Assembly (NCBI GenBank): GCA_001871015.1
Contig: MNUO01000082.1
Location: forward strand, 1 to 6,231
Source: Candidatus Desantisbacteria bacterium CG1_02_38_46
GTDB taxonomy: Bacteria; Desantisbacteria; UBA1551; UBA1559
Reading direction: 5' to 3'
Length of the DNA stretch: 6,231 nucleotides
Part shown: one piece after another, positions 1 through 6,029 of the stretch
Position numbering within the stretch: the stretch's first letter is position 1
Layout: each line of letters opens with the position of its first letter
The notes under the pieces: generated by a model
What the model was told of the DNA's origin: nothing
What the model saw: the letters and a program-made list of their open reading frames with translations, nothing else
Databases searched by the model: none
Program-made: the position numbers and the translations under genes

Positions 1-84
1 TACGGCAGGTCAGGACTAAAGTCCTGAGTTACGGCAGGTCAGGACTAAAGTCCTGAGTTACGTAACTCAGACCTTCAGGTCTGA
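1..84. repeat. Cluster of three stem-loop repeats (REP/BIME-like)
   Basis: Positions 1-29 and 30-58 are identical 29-base direct repeats. Each contains a 7-bp stem with a TAAA loop (TCAGGAC-TAAA-GTCCTGA at 10-27 and 39-56). A third, diverged copy lies in the opposite orientation at about 61-84. Its reverse complement starts TCAGACC, ends GGTCTGAGTTACG, and matches the direct unit at 19 of 24 positions. Where units 2 and 3 meet tail to tail they form a perfect 18-bp palindrome (53-70). The mixed direct and inverted arrangement is typical of bacterial interspersed palindromic elements. No transposase is visible in the window. The array may extend past the left edge. Confidence 0.8.
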
Positions 85-90
85 TTTTTC
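67..90 (+). terminator. Possible rho-independent terminator upstream of gap
   Basis: TCAGACC-TTCA-GGTCTGA (67-84) forms a 7-bp stem with a four-base loop, or 8 bp with a two-base loop, and is followed directly by TTTTTC. This is the normal shape of an intrinsic terminator on the plus strand. The hairpin is also the inverted member of the repeat cluster, so the terminator role may be secondary. It would end a transcript entering from the left, or act as an attenuator for gap if the promoter lies further upstream. Confidence 0.5.
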
Positions 91-102
91 TTGAAGATAT
101 AA

Positions 103-1128
<1,026 letters not shown>

Positions 1129-1151
1129 GTGAAGCAATCTTATTGTCGACC

Positions 1152-1158
1152 GGGAGGT
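1152..1158 (+). promoter_or_regulatory. Ribosome binding site that fixes the pgk start
   Basis: GGGAGGT lies about 4 nt before ATG 1162. The reading frame is open further upstream to a GTG at 1129, directly after the gap stop. That GTG is preceded only by AT-rich sequence at the end of gap, and the 11 extra residues it would add are unlike any PGK N-terminus. The start at 1162 is therefore preferred. Confidence 0.8.
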
Positions 1159-1161
1159 TTT

Positions 1162-2343
1162 ATGGCTAAGTTAAGTGTAGAGAATTTAGATTTGGCAGGA
1201 AAAAAGGTATTAATGCGTGTGGATTTCAATGTGCCGATGGATAAACAGGGCAACATCACTGATGATACTCGTATTGTGGCGAGTCTGCAAACTATCAAAT
1301 ACTGTATAGAAAAAGGTGCAAAAGTAATTCTGATGTCCCATCTGGGCAGACCTGATGGAAAAATTGTGGATTCTATGAGTCTTAAACCTGTTGCGACGAG
1401 GCTGAGTGAACTTTTGGGGAAAAAAGTTTTAAAGACAAATGATTGCATTGGAGACGAAGTCGAAAAAACAACTTCTGCAATGAAGAATGGAGATGTTGTT
1501 CTGCTTGAAAATTTACGATTCCATCCCGAAGAAGAAAACAATGATGAAAAATTTTCAAAAAATCTTGCAAATTTGGGCGATGTCTATGTAAATGATGCTT
1601 TTGGTACGGCACACAGAGCACATGCTTCAACCGTGGGGGTAACAAGATATTTAAAAAGCGCGGCAGGATTTTTGCTCAAAAAAGAAATTGATGTATTGAG
1701 CAAGGTGCTTGAAAATCCAGATAAACCATTTGTTGCTATATTAGGAGGAGCCAAAGTTTCAACAAAAATAGGAGTAATTGAGAATCTTTTACCTAAAGTG
1801 TCCTTTCTTCTTATTGGTGGGGCGATGGCATATACTTTTCTTAAAGCAATAGGTGAAGAAACTGGTAATTCATTGGTTGAGAATGATAAAATTGGTCTGG
1901 CAAAGGATATATTCCTTGGCGATGCCGAAGGCAAGATTCACCTCCCTCTTGACCATATTGTTGCCAGAGAAGTTTCGATGGGAGCGCAAACCGAGATTAC
2001 TAAGGAGAGGAGTATCCCAAAGGGATTAATTGGTGTTGATATTGGGCCCAGAACACTTATAGAATATAAACAGATTATTTCGAAGGCAGGAATGGTTTTA
2101 TGGAATGGCCCGATGGGAGTTTTTGAAATTGATGCCTTTGCTACAGGGACTGTTGAAATAGCCAGGTTTTTAGCAGAGTCAAGTGCAAAAACAATTGTTG
2201 GAGGAGGAGATTCAATATCTGCGCTCGCAAAAGCAGGTGTAACAGATAAAATTTTCCATGTTTCTACCGGAGGTGGAGCAAGTCTGGAGTTCCTGGAGGG
2301 AATTACATTGCCAGGTATTGCCGCTCTAGGTGTCAGGTCTTGA
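1162..2343 (+). CDS. pgk: Phosphoglycerate kinase
   Basis: It catalyses the reversible transfer of phosphate from 1,3-bisphosphoglycerate to ADP, the first ATP-yielding step of lower glycolysis, in the cytosol. The 393 residues match the usual bacterial length. The N-terminal substrate domain shows RVDFNVP (19-25), catalytic Arg37 in DDTRI, SHLGRP (59-64), LLENLRF (114-120) and NDAFGTAHRAHAS (144-156). The C-terminal nucleotide domain shows GGAKVSTK (195-202), NGPMGVFE (315-322), GGGDS (347-351) and STGGGASLE (368-376). The start at 1162 follows a good GGAGGT and gives the normal MAKLSVENLD N-terminus. The last four codons (GVRS) and the stop fall inside the left arm of a long inverted repeat, so the extreme C-terminus after the usual LPGIAAL seems to come from that element. 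It is the second gene of the operon. Confidence 0.97.
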   Translation: MAKLSVENLDLAGKKVLMRVDFNVPMDKQGNITDDTRIVASLQTIKYCIEKGAKVILMSHLGRPDGKIVDSMSLKPVATRLSELLGKKVLKTNDCIGDEVEKTTSAMKNGDVVLLENLRFHPEEENNDEKFSKNLANLGDVYVNDAFGTAHRAHASTVGVTRYLKSAAGFLLKKEIDVLSKVLENPDKPFVAILGGAKVSTKIGVIENLLPKVSFLLIGGAMAYTFLKAIGEETGNSLVENDKIGLAKDIFLGDAEGKIHLPLDHIVAREVSMGAQTEITKERSIPKGLIGVDIGPRTLIEYKQIISKAGMVLWNGPMGVFEIDAFATGTVEIARFLAESSAKTIVGGGDSISALAKAGVTDKIFHVSTGGGASLEFLEGITLPGIAALGVRS

Positions 2344-2424
2344 CAAATGACAAATAGTAAGTGGAATATAAATATAATCTGTAAAGAGTGTTCGTCATTT
2401 GTCATTTGTCAAGACCTGACACCT
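2328..2424. repeat. Perfect 28-bp inverted repeat between pgk and tpiA
   Basis: The left arm 2328-2355 and right arm 2397-2424 are exact reverse complements over 28 bp, separated by a 41-base loop. The left arm starts AGGTGTCAGGTCTTGAC and contains the pgk stop codon (2341-2343). It also holds a tandem heptamer, TGACAAATGACAAA (2341-2354). The right arm ends 5 nt before the AGGAGGT that serves tpiA. There is no T tract after it, so it is not a standard terminator. As RNA it would form a very stable hairpin that could affect mRNA processing, 3' protection or the expression ratio of pgk to tpiA. It is best described as a palindromic interspersed element; its function is unknown. Confidence 0.9.
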
Positions 2425-2441
2425 TTAATAGGAGGTTGTAA

Positions 2442-3230
2442 ATGCGTAAACCAATTATTGCTGCAAACTGGAAGATGAATAAGGCCATATCTGAATCAGT
2501 AGATTTTGTGAAGGATTTAAAGGACCTCGCAATGGATATTTTTAATGTCGAAATTGTCATATGCCCTCCCTTTATTTCGTTAGCAACTGTTGCGGAAGTT
2601 TTAAAGGATACAAACCTGAAACTTGGGGCACAAAATATGTACTGGGAGAAAAGCGGTGCATTTACCGGCGAAATATCACCTGTTATGCTACGCGATATAG
2701 GGTGCCATTATGTAATAGTTGGACATTCTGAAAGGAGAGAATACTTTAAGGAAACAGATGAGGATGTCCATAGAAAGGTCAAGTCTGCGATTTCTTTCAA
2801 TTTAATTCCTATTATGTGTCTGGGAGAAAAACTACAGGAGAGGGAATCTGGAAATACGCTGGATGTAGTAGAAAGACAGGTAAAGAAAGGATTGGATGGA
2901 TTAACAAAAGAGGAGATTAAAAACCTGATTATTGCATATGAACCTGTGTGGGCTATTGGTACAGGAAAGACTGCGAGTCCATCCGATGCAAATGAGGTTC
3001 ACAAATTTATTCGTTCGATTCTAAAAAAACTTTATGATGAGGAAATTAGTAGCACAATCAGGATACAATATGGTGGAAGTGTTAATCCCGAGAATATAGA
3101 TGGTTTAATGAAGGAAGAGGAAGTTGACGGTGTTCTTGTCGGAGGAGCAAGTCTTAACATTAATTCTTTTATGAAAATAATTAAGGGGTCAGGTCGACCT
3201 GGCCCTATGAAAGGAGGGGATCAGGTGTGA
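2442..3230 (+). CDS. tpiA: Triosephosphate isomerase
   Basis: It interconverts dihydroxyacetone phosphate and glyceraldehyde 3-phosphate in the cytosol and so supplies the substrate of the gap product. The TIM-barrel signature residues are present: Asn9 and Lys11 in ANWKMN, the electrophile His95 in VGHSERR (93-99), CLGE (126-129), the catalytic base Glu167 in [12 protein letters not shown] (165-176, continuing into the flexible loop), YGGSV (210-214) and GVLVGGASL (230-238). AGGAGGT (2430-2436) lies 5 nt before the ATG. At 262 residues it is slightly long. After FMKIIK (243-248), where the family normally ends within a few residues, there is a [14 protein letters not shown] tail. This tail is encoded by a palindrome and by the ribosome binding site of the next gene. 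The stop overlaps the rpsU start by 4 nt (GTGA), so coupled translation is likely. Confidence 0.96.
   Translation: MRKPIIAANWKMNKAISESVDFVKDLKDLAMDIFNVEIVICPPFISLATVAEVLKDTNLKLGAQNMYWEKSGAFTGEISPVMLRDIGCHYVIVGHSERREYFKETDEDVHRKVKSAISFNLIPIMCLGEKLQERESGNTLDVVERQVKKGLDGLTKEEIKNLIIAYEPVWAIGTGKTASPSDANEVHKFIRSILKKLYDEEISSTIRIQYGGSVNPENIDGLMKEEEVDGVLVGGASLNINSFMKIIKGSGRPGPMKGGDQV
3185..3206. repeat. Palindrome inside the 3' end of tpiA
   Basis: CAGGTCGACCTG (3190-3201) is a perfect 12-bp palindrome. It extends outward through a T-G wobble to GGG/CCC and one further G-T pair, giving 22 bases of near-perfect dyad symmetry. Its left half, GGGGTCAGGTC, resembles the arm of the pgk-tpiA inverted repeat (GGTGTCAGGTC). 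It encodes residues of the extra tpiA tail (GSGRPGP). Confidence 0.75.
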
Positions 3231-3463
3231 CAGATGTAAAAATAAGGAAAGGTGAATCAATTGATAGTGCTCTTCGCAGATTTAAAAGGGAGTGTGAACG
3301 TGAAGGCGTCCTTACAGAAATAAAGAAGAGGGAACATTATGAAAAACCAAGCGAGAAAAGAAAAAGATTATCTCAAGAGTCAGAAAAACGCATTCGCAGA
3401 ATGAAAATGAAAATGAGGATGTTTTCCAGATTTTCCCGTAGAGCAAGTGGGAGTAGCAGATGA
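3227..3463 (+). CDS. rpsU: 30S ribosomal protein S21
   Basis: S21 is a small basic protein of the 30S subunit that sits near the anti-Shine-Dalgarno region of 16S rRNA and helps initiation. The family core is clear: [15 protein letters not shown] (9-23), EREGVL (24-29), and [13 protein letters not shown] (35-47). At 78 residues it is a little longer than many S21 proteins; the very basic tail after residue 48 ([19 protein letters not shown]) is less conserved in kind. The start is GTG, overlapping the tpiA stop as GTGA, with AAGGAGGGGA (3211-3220) upstream. The frame has no ATG near the N-terminus, so GTG is the only sensible start. Its stop overlaps the yqeY start as ATGA. An rpsU-yqeY pair is common in bacteria; its attachment to glycolytic genes is less expected. 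Confidence 0.93.
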   Translation: MTDVKIRKGESIDSALRRFKRECEREGVLTEIKKREHYEKPSEKRKRLSQESEKRIRRMKMKMRMFSRFSRRASGSSR

Positions 3464-3915
3464 GCCTCTATGAAAAGTTGGAACAGGATATGAAAGAGGC
3501 TTTGAGAAACAGGGAAGAGATAAGGCTTTCCACAATTAGATTTTTGCGCAGTCAAATAAAAAATCGCCAGATACATAAAAAATCACCCCTGACAGATGAA
3601 GAGATAATTGAAACTGTTCAGAGGGAAATTAATCAGCGCAGAGAAATTTTTCCCGCTCTTGAACGAGCTTCTCGCCAGGATTTGATAAAACAAACAAATG
3701 AAGAGATTGTGATATTGGAGGGTTATCTGCCTGCCCAGTTATCCCAGGAAGAATTAAAGCAAATTATTGACGAGGTTATTAAAGAGGTTGGTGCAGCTGG
3801 TCCGCGGGACATGGGGAAAGTAATGGGGATATTGATGCCAAGGGTTAAAGGAAAGACAGATGGCAAAGTTGTAAGCGAATTAGTCAAGGTACGCCTCAAT
3901 GAATGTAATAATTGA
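3460..3915 (+). CDS. yqeY: GatB/YqeY domain-containing protein
   Basis: This is a cytosolic protein of 151 residues, the usual YqeY length. It resembles the C-terminal tRNA-binding helical domain of the GatB subunit of Asp/Glu-tRNA amidotransferase. YqeY proteins lack the catalytic kinase part, and their precise role is not settled. Visible family features are an N-terminal helical stretch ([19 protein letters not shown]), [10 protein letters not shown] (86-95), DMGKVMG (117-123) and [13 protein letters not shown] (131-143). GGGAG (3449-3453) is 6 nt before the ATG, which overlaps the rpsU stop (ATGA). The 3' end overlaps the next gene by 17 nt. Close linkage to rpsU suggests a translation-related role. 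Confidence 0.92.
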   Translation: MSLYEKLEQDMKEALRNREEIRLSTIRFLRSQIKNRQIHKKSPLTDEEIIETVQREINQRREIFPALERASRQDLIKQTNEEIVILEGYLPAQLSQEELKQIIDEVIKEVGAAGPRDMGKVMGILMPRVKGKTDGKVVSELVKVRLNECNN

Positions 3916-4813
3916 TACTGACCCCGGAATAGATGATGCTTTAGCCCTATTCTTTGCTCTTAACTCACCCGAACTCAATATAAAAGCGATAGTGGCTACT
4001 TATGGAAATGTTCGTATTCAACAAGCAGTTCGGAATGTTCTTAATATCCTTGAAGTTGTAGCACCTTCGGACATTCCTTTTGTAATTCAGGGAGCAGGAC
4101 ATCCAATTAGAAGACCACTTTTGAAAAAAGACTACAGGATTCATGGACTGAATGGACTGGGTAATTTAAACTTACCTCCGCCTTCTCTAAAGCCAGCAGA
4201 TGAAGAATTGAATGATATTTTTAAGAAATCGAGAGATATCTTTCTGATTTGCCTCGGCCCACTTACTACTCTTGCTAAATTGATTCTCGCCAATCCCGGA
4301 GTAATTAATAGTTTAAAAGAGATTATTTTAATGGGTGGAGCAGTGACTGTTCCAGGCAATGTCACTCAATTTGCTGAATTTAATATATACTCTGACCCTG
4401 AAGCAGCAAAAATTGTATTGCATTGCAAAATCCCCATCACAATGGTAGGGCTTGATGTAACTCATCAGACTCTTTTAACTGAGAATGAGCTAAAATTGCT
4501 GGATACCTCTGTTCCTCGGTTTAAGTTCATAGATAAAATTTGCAGGCATTACATAGGTTTTCACAAAAAATATCGCAGGATGAAGGGTTGTTTTCTGCAC
4601 GACCCGCTGGCCGTAGCAACTGCTATCGATAGAAATATTGTAAAGACAAAAAGATTATCTATAGATGTGCAGACCGAGGACAAAAATAGGTTGGGGCAGA
4701 CATACATCAAAAAAGATGGTAGACCAAATGCGGATGTATGTGTGGAACTTGATAATGACAGATTTATGAAATTATTGCGCCAGCGCATTTTTTTAAGGGG
4801 GTCAAGGGTTTAA
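3899..4813 (+). CDS. Inosine/uridine-preferring nucleoside hydrolase
   Basis: It hydrolyses the N-glycosidic bond of ribonucleosides to give a free base and ribose, for nucleoside salvage. The calcium-binding signature DTDPGIDDA is at residues 6-14, with Asp8, Asp12 and Asp13 as likely metal or nucleophile-activating residues. Other family motifs are GPLTT (120-124), MGGAVTVPGN (145-154), EFNIYSDPEAA (160-170, Glu160/Asn162 in the ribose site) and HDPLA (234-238), with His234 and the last metal-binding Asp235. At 304 residues the length is typical. Base preference (inosine, uridine or other) cannot be read from the sequence. The ATG lies inside the end of yqeY (17-nt overlap), with AAGGT 8 nt upstream, and appears to be the last gene of the operon. 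The terminal RGSRV is encoded by a GGGGTCA-type element like the one in the tpiA tail. Confidence 0.92.
   Translation: MNVIIDTDPGIDDALALFFALNSPELNIKAIVATYGNVRIQQAVRNVLNILEVVAPSDIPFVIQGAGHPIRRPLLKKDYRIHGLNGLGNLNLPPPSLKPADEELNDIFKKSRDIFLICLGPLTTLAKLILANPGVINSLKEIILMGGAVTVPGNVTQFAEFNIYSDPEAAKIVLHCKIPITMVGLDVTHQTLLTENELKLLDTSVPRFKFIDKICRHYIGFHKKYRRMKGCFLHDPLAVATAIDRNIVKTKRLSIDVQTEDKNRLGQTYIKKDGRPNADVCVELDNDRFMKLLRQRIFLRGSRV
4776..4794 (+). terminator. Weak terminator-like hairpin inside the hydrolase 3' end
   Basis: TGCGC-CA-GCGCA (4776-4787) is followed directly by seven T residues (4788-4794). The stem is only 4 bp if a four-base loop is required. It lies 17 nt upstream of the stop codon, so full use would remove the stop from the message. 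The T tract makes it worth noting, but the short stem keeps confidence low. No better terminator is seen after the gene. Confidence 0.25.
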
Positions 4814-4910
4814 TACTTTCTGTTTCTGATTTTCCACGACGGGAACGAAAGGAGTCCAGAAATTATTGGTTATGCCTCTATCTATCACATTGAGAGCCGT
4901 GTTCTTATAA

Positions 4911-5174
4911 TTTTCCACCAGCCAATTCCTTGAAAAGTTAGAGCATCAAGACTTTAAGGGGCGCAAGGAAAAGATTAAACTCAAGATTGCCGAATATGTC
5001 TATCCTCAATTAAAGAAAGAGCCTCGTTATGGCCTTAACATAAAAAAACTCCACGGTAAGTATAATGAAGTATGGAGATATCGCATTGGAGACTGGCGCT
5101 TTTTTTATTCCATTGACGAAAAAGAAAAAATAGTGTTTATGCTCACCGTTAGGAAAAGAGGAGAATTTTACTAG
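4911..5174 (+). pseudogene. RelE/ParE-type toxin lacking a start (likely 5'-broken)
   Basis: From the TTT after an in-frame TAA (4908-4910) to TAG 5172-5174 there are 87 codons with a clear RelE/ParE toxin pattern. FSTSQFLEKL forms the first strand end and helix. AEYVYPQLKKEP and GLNIKKLHGKYNEVWRYRIG (41-60) are followed by DWRFFYSIDEKEKIVFMLTV and a basic RKRGEFY end. This subgroup is normally about 90 residues, so only the first few are missing. There is no ATG, GTG or TTG at the beginning of the frame. The +2 frame just upstream reads RVLIIF up to the same point, so adding one T to the run at 4911-4914 would rejoin a plausible N-terminus. Even then no good start codon is visible. No antitoxin gene adjoins it. 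It is read as a decayed or frameshifted mRNA-interferase toxin, but a sequencing error or unusual start is possible. The 97 bases before it (4814-4910) hold no recognised gene. Confidence 0.7.
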
Positions 5175-5197
5175 CCCATTTTCCGCACACCTTCATT

Positions 5198-5235
5198 GAC
5201 CCCTGCGTTAGTTTTCAAAGAAAACTGCAGGGGTC
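5198..5235. repeat. Strong hairpin between RelE remnant and antitoxin
   Basis: GACCCCTGC (5198-5206) pairs with GCAGGGGTC (5227-5235). After a GTT bulge, AGTTTT (5210-5215) pairs with AAAACT (5221-5226) around a CAAAG loop. This gives 15 base pairs in all. An outer ACACC/GGTGT pair of pentamers (5187-5191, 5246-5250) flanks it. The nearest T run starts 26 nt later (5261), so this is not a regular terminator for the plus strand. The GGGGTC core again recalls the palindromes in the tpiA and pgk ends. Confidence 0.75.
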
Positions 5236-5268
5236 TGCGTCTCAGGGTGTAAAAGTTGGGTTTTTTCC

Positions 5269-5296
5269 TTGACAAAATTTTAAAATATAGTATAAT
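5269..5296 (+). promoter_or_regulatory. Consensus sigma-70 promoter of the RHH/PIN operon
   Basis: TTGACA (5269-5274) and TATAAT (5291-5296) are both perfect consensus hexamers, separated by 16 bp of AT-rich sequence. Transcription would start near 5303, leaving a short leader that includes the AAGGGGGTG ribosome binding site (5316-5324). Confidence 0.85.
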
Positions 5297-5297
5297 A

Positions 5298-5316
5298 ATA
5301 TTACAGATATATTACA
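5298..5316 (+). promoter_or_regulatory. Candidate antitoxin operator: two ATATTACA boxes
   Basis: ATATTACA occurs at 5298-5305 and again at 5309-5316, 11 bp apart start to start, about one helical turn. The pair sits right after the -10 box and over the predicted transcription start. Ribbon-helix-helix antitoxins commonly repress their own operon by binding tandem short sites spaced by a helical turn. The direct repeat is visible; the operator role is inferred. Confidence 0.4.
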
Positions 5317-5329
5317 AGGGGGTGATAAC

Positions 5330-5551
5330 ATGAGAAGTGCAATGTCAATAAGTTTACCGGAAAAATTGTTTAAAAAAGTCAAACAAGAAGGAAAAAAAGA
5401 AAACATTCCCTTAAGCGAGCTAGTCAGAAAAGCATTAAACGGATATTTTTTTATAACTGAATTTAGACAATTGCAACAGAGAGCACTAACTGAAATGGAG
5501 AAAAGGGGATTAAAATTAACCGACGAAGAAATATTCAGGAAGGTGTCTTGA
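5330..5551 (+). CDS. Ribbon-helix-helix (CopG/Arc-type) antitoxin
   Basis: This is a small DNA-binding protein of 73 residues. The N-terminal part MSISLPEKLFKKVKQ (5-19) gives the beta strand and first helix. LSELVRKALNGYF (29-41) gives the second helix of a ribbon-helix-helix fold. The charged C-terminal half (43-73) probably wraps around and blocks the partner toxin. It is expected to dimerise, bind the operon promoter and neutralise the PIN nuclease encoded next. The start at 5330 is chosen because AAGGGGGT ends 6 nt before it; Met5 (ATG 5342) has no ribosome binding site at proper distance. The stop overlaps the toxin start (TTGA). It has its own strong promoter and a likely autoregulatory operator upstream. 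The PIN-partner role rests on the gene order and the overlap. Confidence 0.85.
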   Translation: MRSAMSISLPEKLFKKVKQEGKKENIPLSELVRKALNGYFFITEFRQLQQRALTEMEKRGLKLTDEEIFRKVS

Positions 5552-5982
5552 AAATTTTATTTGACACAAATGTTTTAGTGGCAGGGTTTTTAAACAGGGG
5601 TACCTGCCGAGAAGTTATTTCAATTGCTTCAATTATTCATCAAGTTTACTATACAGATTTTATAATTACTGAACTACAAAATGTACTCAAGAATAAATTT
5701 AATATTCCTGAATTCCTGATAAAAGGATTTACCACACTCATTAAAAAGTATTTTAATATGGCAGAGACTGCCCCAGTAGTTCACCATGTCTGTCGTGATG
5801 GTTCTGACGACCAAATACTTGCTGATGCTCTATTTAACGAGATGGACCTGGTGGTAACTGGCGATACAGATATTTTAGAGTTAAAAACTTATCAAGGAAT
5901 TAAAATAATTTCTCCAAGGGAATTTTTCATACCTTCTCTTACAAAAGCCTACTTCGGCAAAAATTTTCTAATTTCACTTTAA
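5548..5982 (+). CDS. PIN-domain toxin (putative ribonuclease, COG1569-like)
   Basis: It is a predicted metal-dependent RNase toxin of 144 residues with a PIN fold. The acidic metal-site residues can be seen: Asp6 in FDTNVLVAG, Glu42 in ITELQNVL, Asp87/Asp88 in RDGSDDQILADAL, and Asp106/Asp108 in VTGDTDIL. IISPREFF (120-127) is the usual end of this subgroup; a further 17 residues follow. The start is TTG at 5548, which overlaps the antitoxin TGA as TTGA, with AGGAAGGTG (5537-5545) just upstream. No ATG exists before the essential FDTN motif, so TTG is well supported. The overlap and weaker start codon fit the usual scheme in which toxin synthesis depends on, and stays below, antitoxin synthesis. 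RNA target unknown. Confidence 0.9.
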   Translation: MKILFDTNVLVAGFLNRGTCREVISIASIIHQVYYTDFIITELQNVLKNKFNIPEFLIKGFTTLIKKYFNMAETAPVVHHVCRDGSDDQILADALFNEMDLVVTGDTDILELKTYQGIKIISPREFFIPSLTKAYFGKNFLISL

Positions 5983-5994
5983 AATTCATTTCAC

Positions 5995-6023
5995 TTGACA
6001 AATGTATGTTTTTTTGATATACT
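5995..6023 (+). promoter_or_regulatory. Sigma-70 promoter for the brnT gene, predicted leaderless
   Basis: TTGACA (5995-6000), a 17-bp spacer and TATACT (6018-6023) make a near-perfect promoter. The usual start point, about 7 nt after the -10 box, is 6030, which is the A of the brnT ATG. The sequence between the -10 box and the ATG (ATATTT) contains no ribosome binding site, which agrees with leaderless translation. Confidence 0.8.
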
Positions 6024-6029
6024 ATATTT

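Noticed and set aside
1-62. A CRISPR array
   Set aside because: The two direct copies are back to back with no spacer between them, and each is a self-complementary hairpin. No cas gene is present.
53-70. Operator for a transcription factor (perfect 18-bp palindrome CTGAGTTACGTAACTCAG)
   Set aside because: The symmetry is explained by two repeat units meeting tail to tail. No promoter is found beside it, so a regulator site is not needed.
1129-1161. GTG start for pgk directly after the gap stop
   Set aside because: It has no ribosome binding site, and the 11 additional residues do not fit the PGK N-terminus. ATG 1162 with GGAGGT upstream is better.
2356-2396. Riboswitch or small RNA gene in the loop between pgk and tpiA
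   Set aside because: The loop is 41 bases of AT-rich sequence without secondary structure that I can recognise; only the arms are remarkable.
4872-4910. Small gene from ATG 4872 in frame with the RelE remnant
   Set aside because: It has only 12 codons before TAA and no ribosome binding site at a proper distance. It may be part of the damaged toxin 5' region, not a gene of its own.
5198-5266. Rho-independent terminator formed by the hairpin and the T run at 5261
   Set aside because: The T run is 26 nt from the stem, too far for intrinsic termination. It is better treated as a structured repeat.
5342-5344. ATG 5342 (Met5) as antitoxin start
   Set aside because: The AAGGGGGT site is 18 nt away from it but 6 nt from ATG 5330, so the upstream start is preferred.
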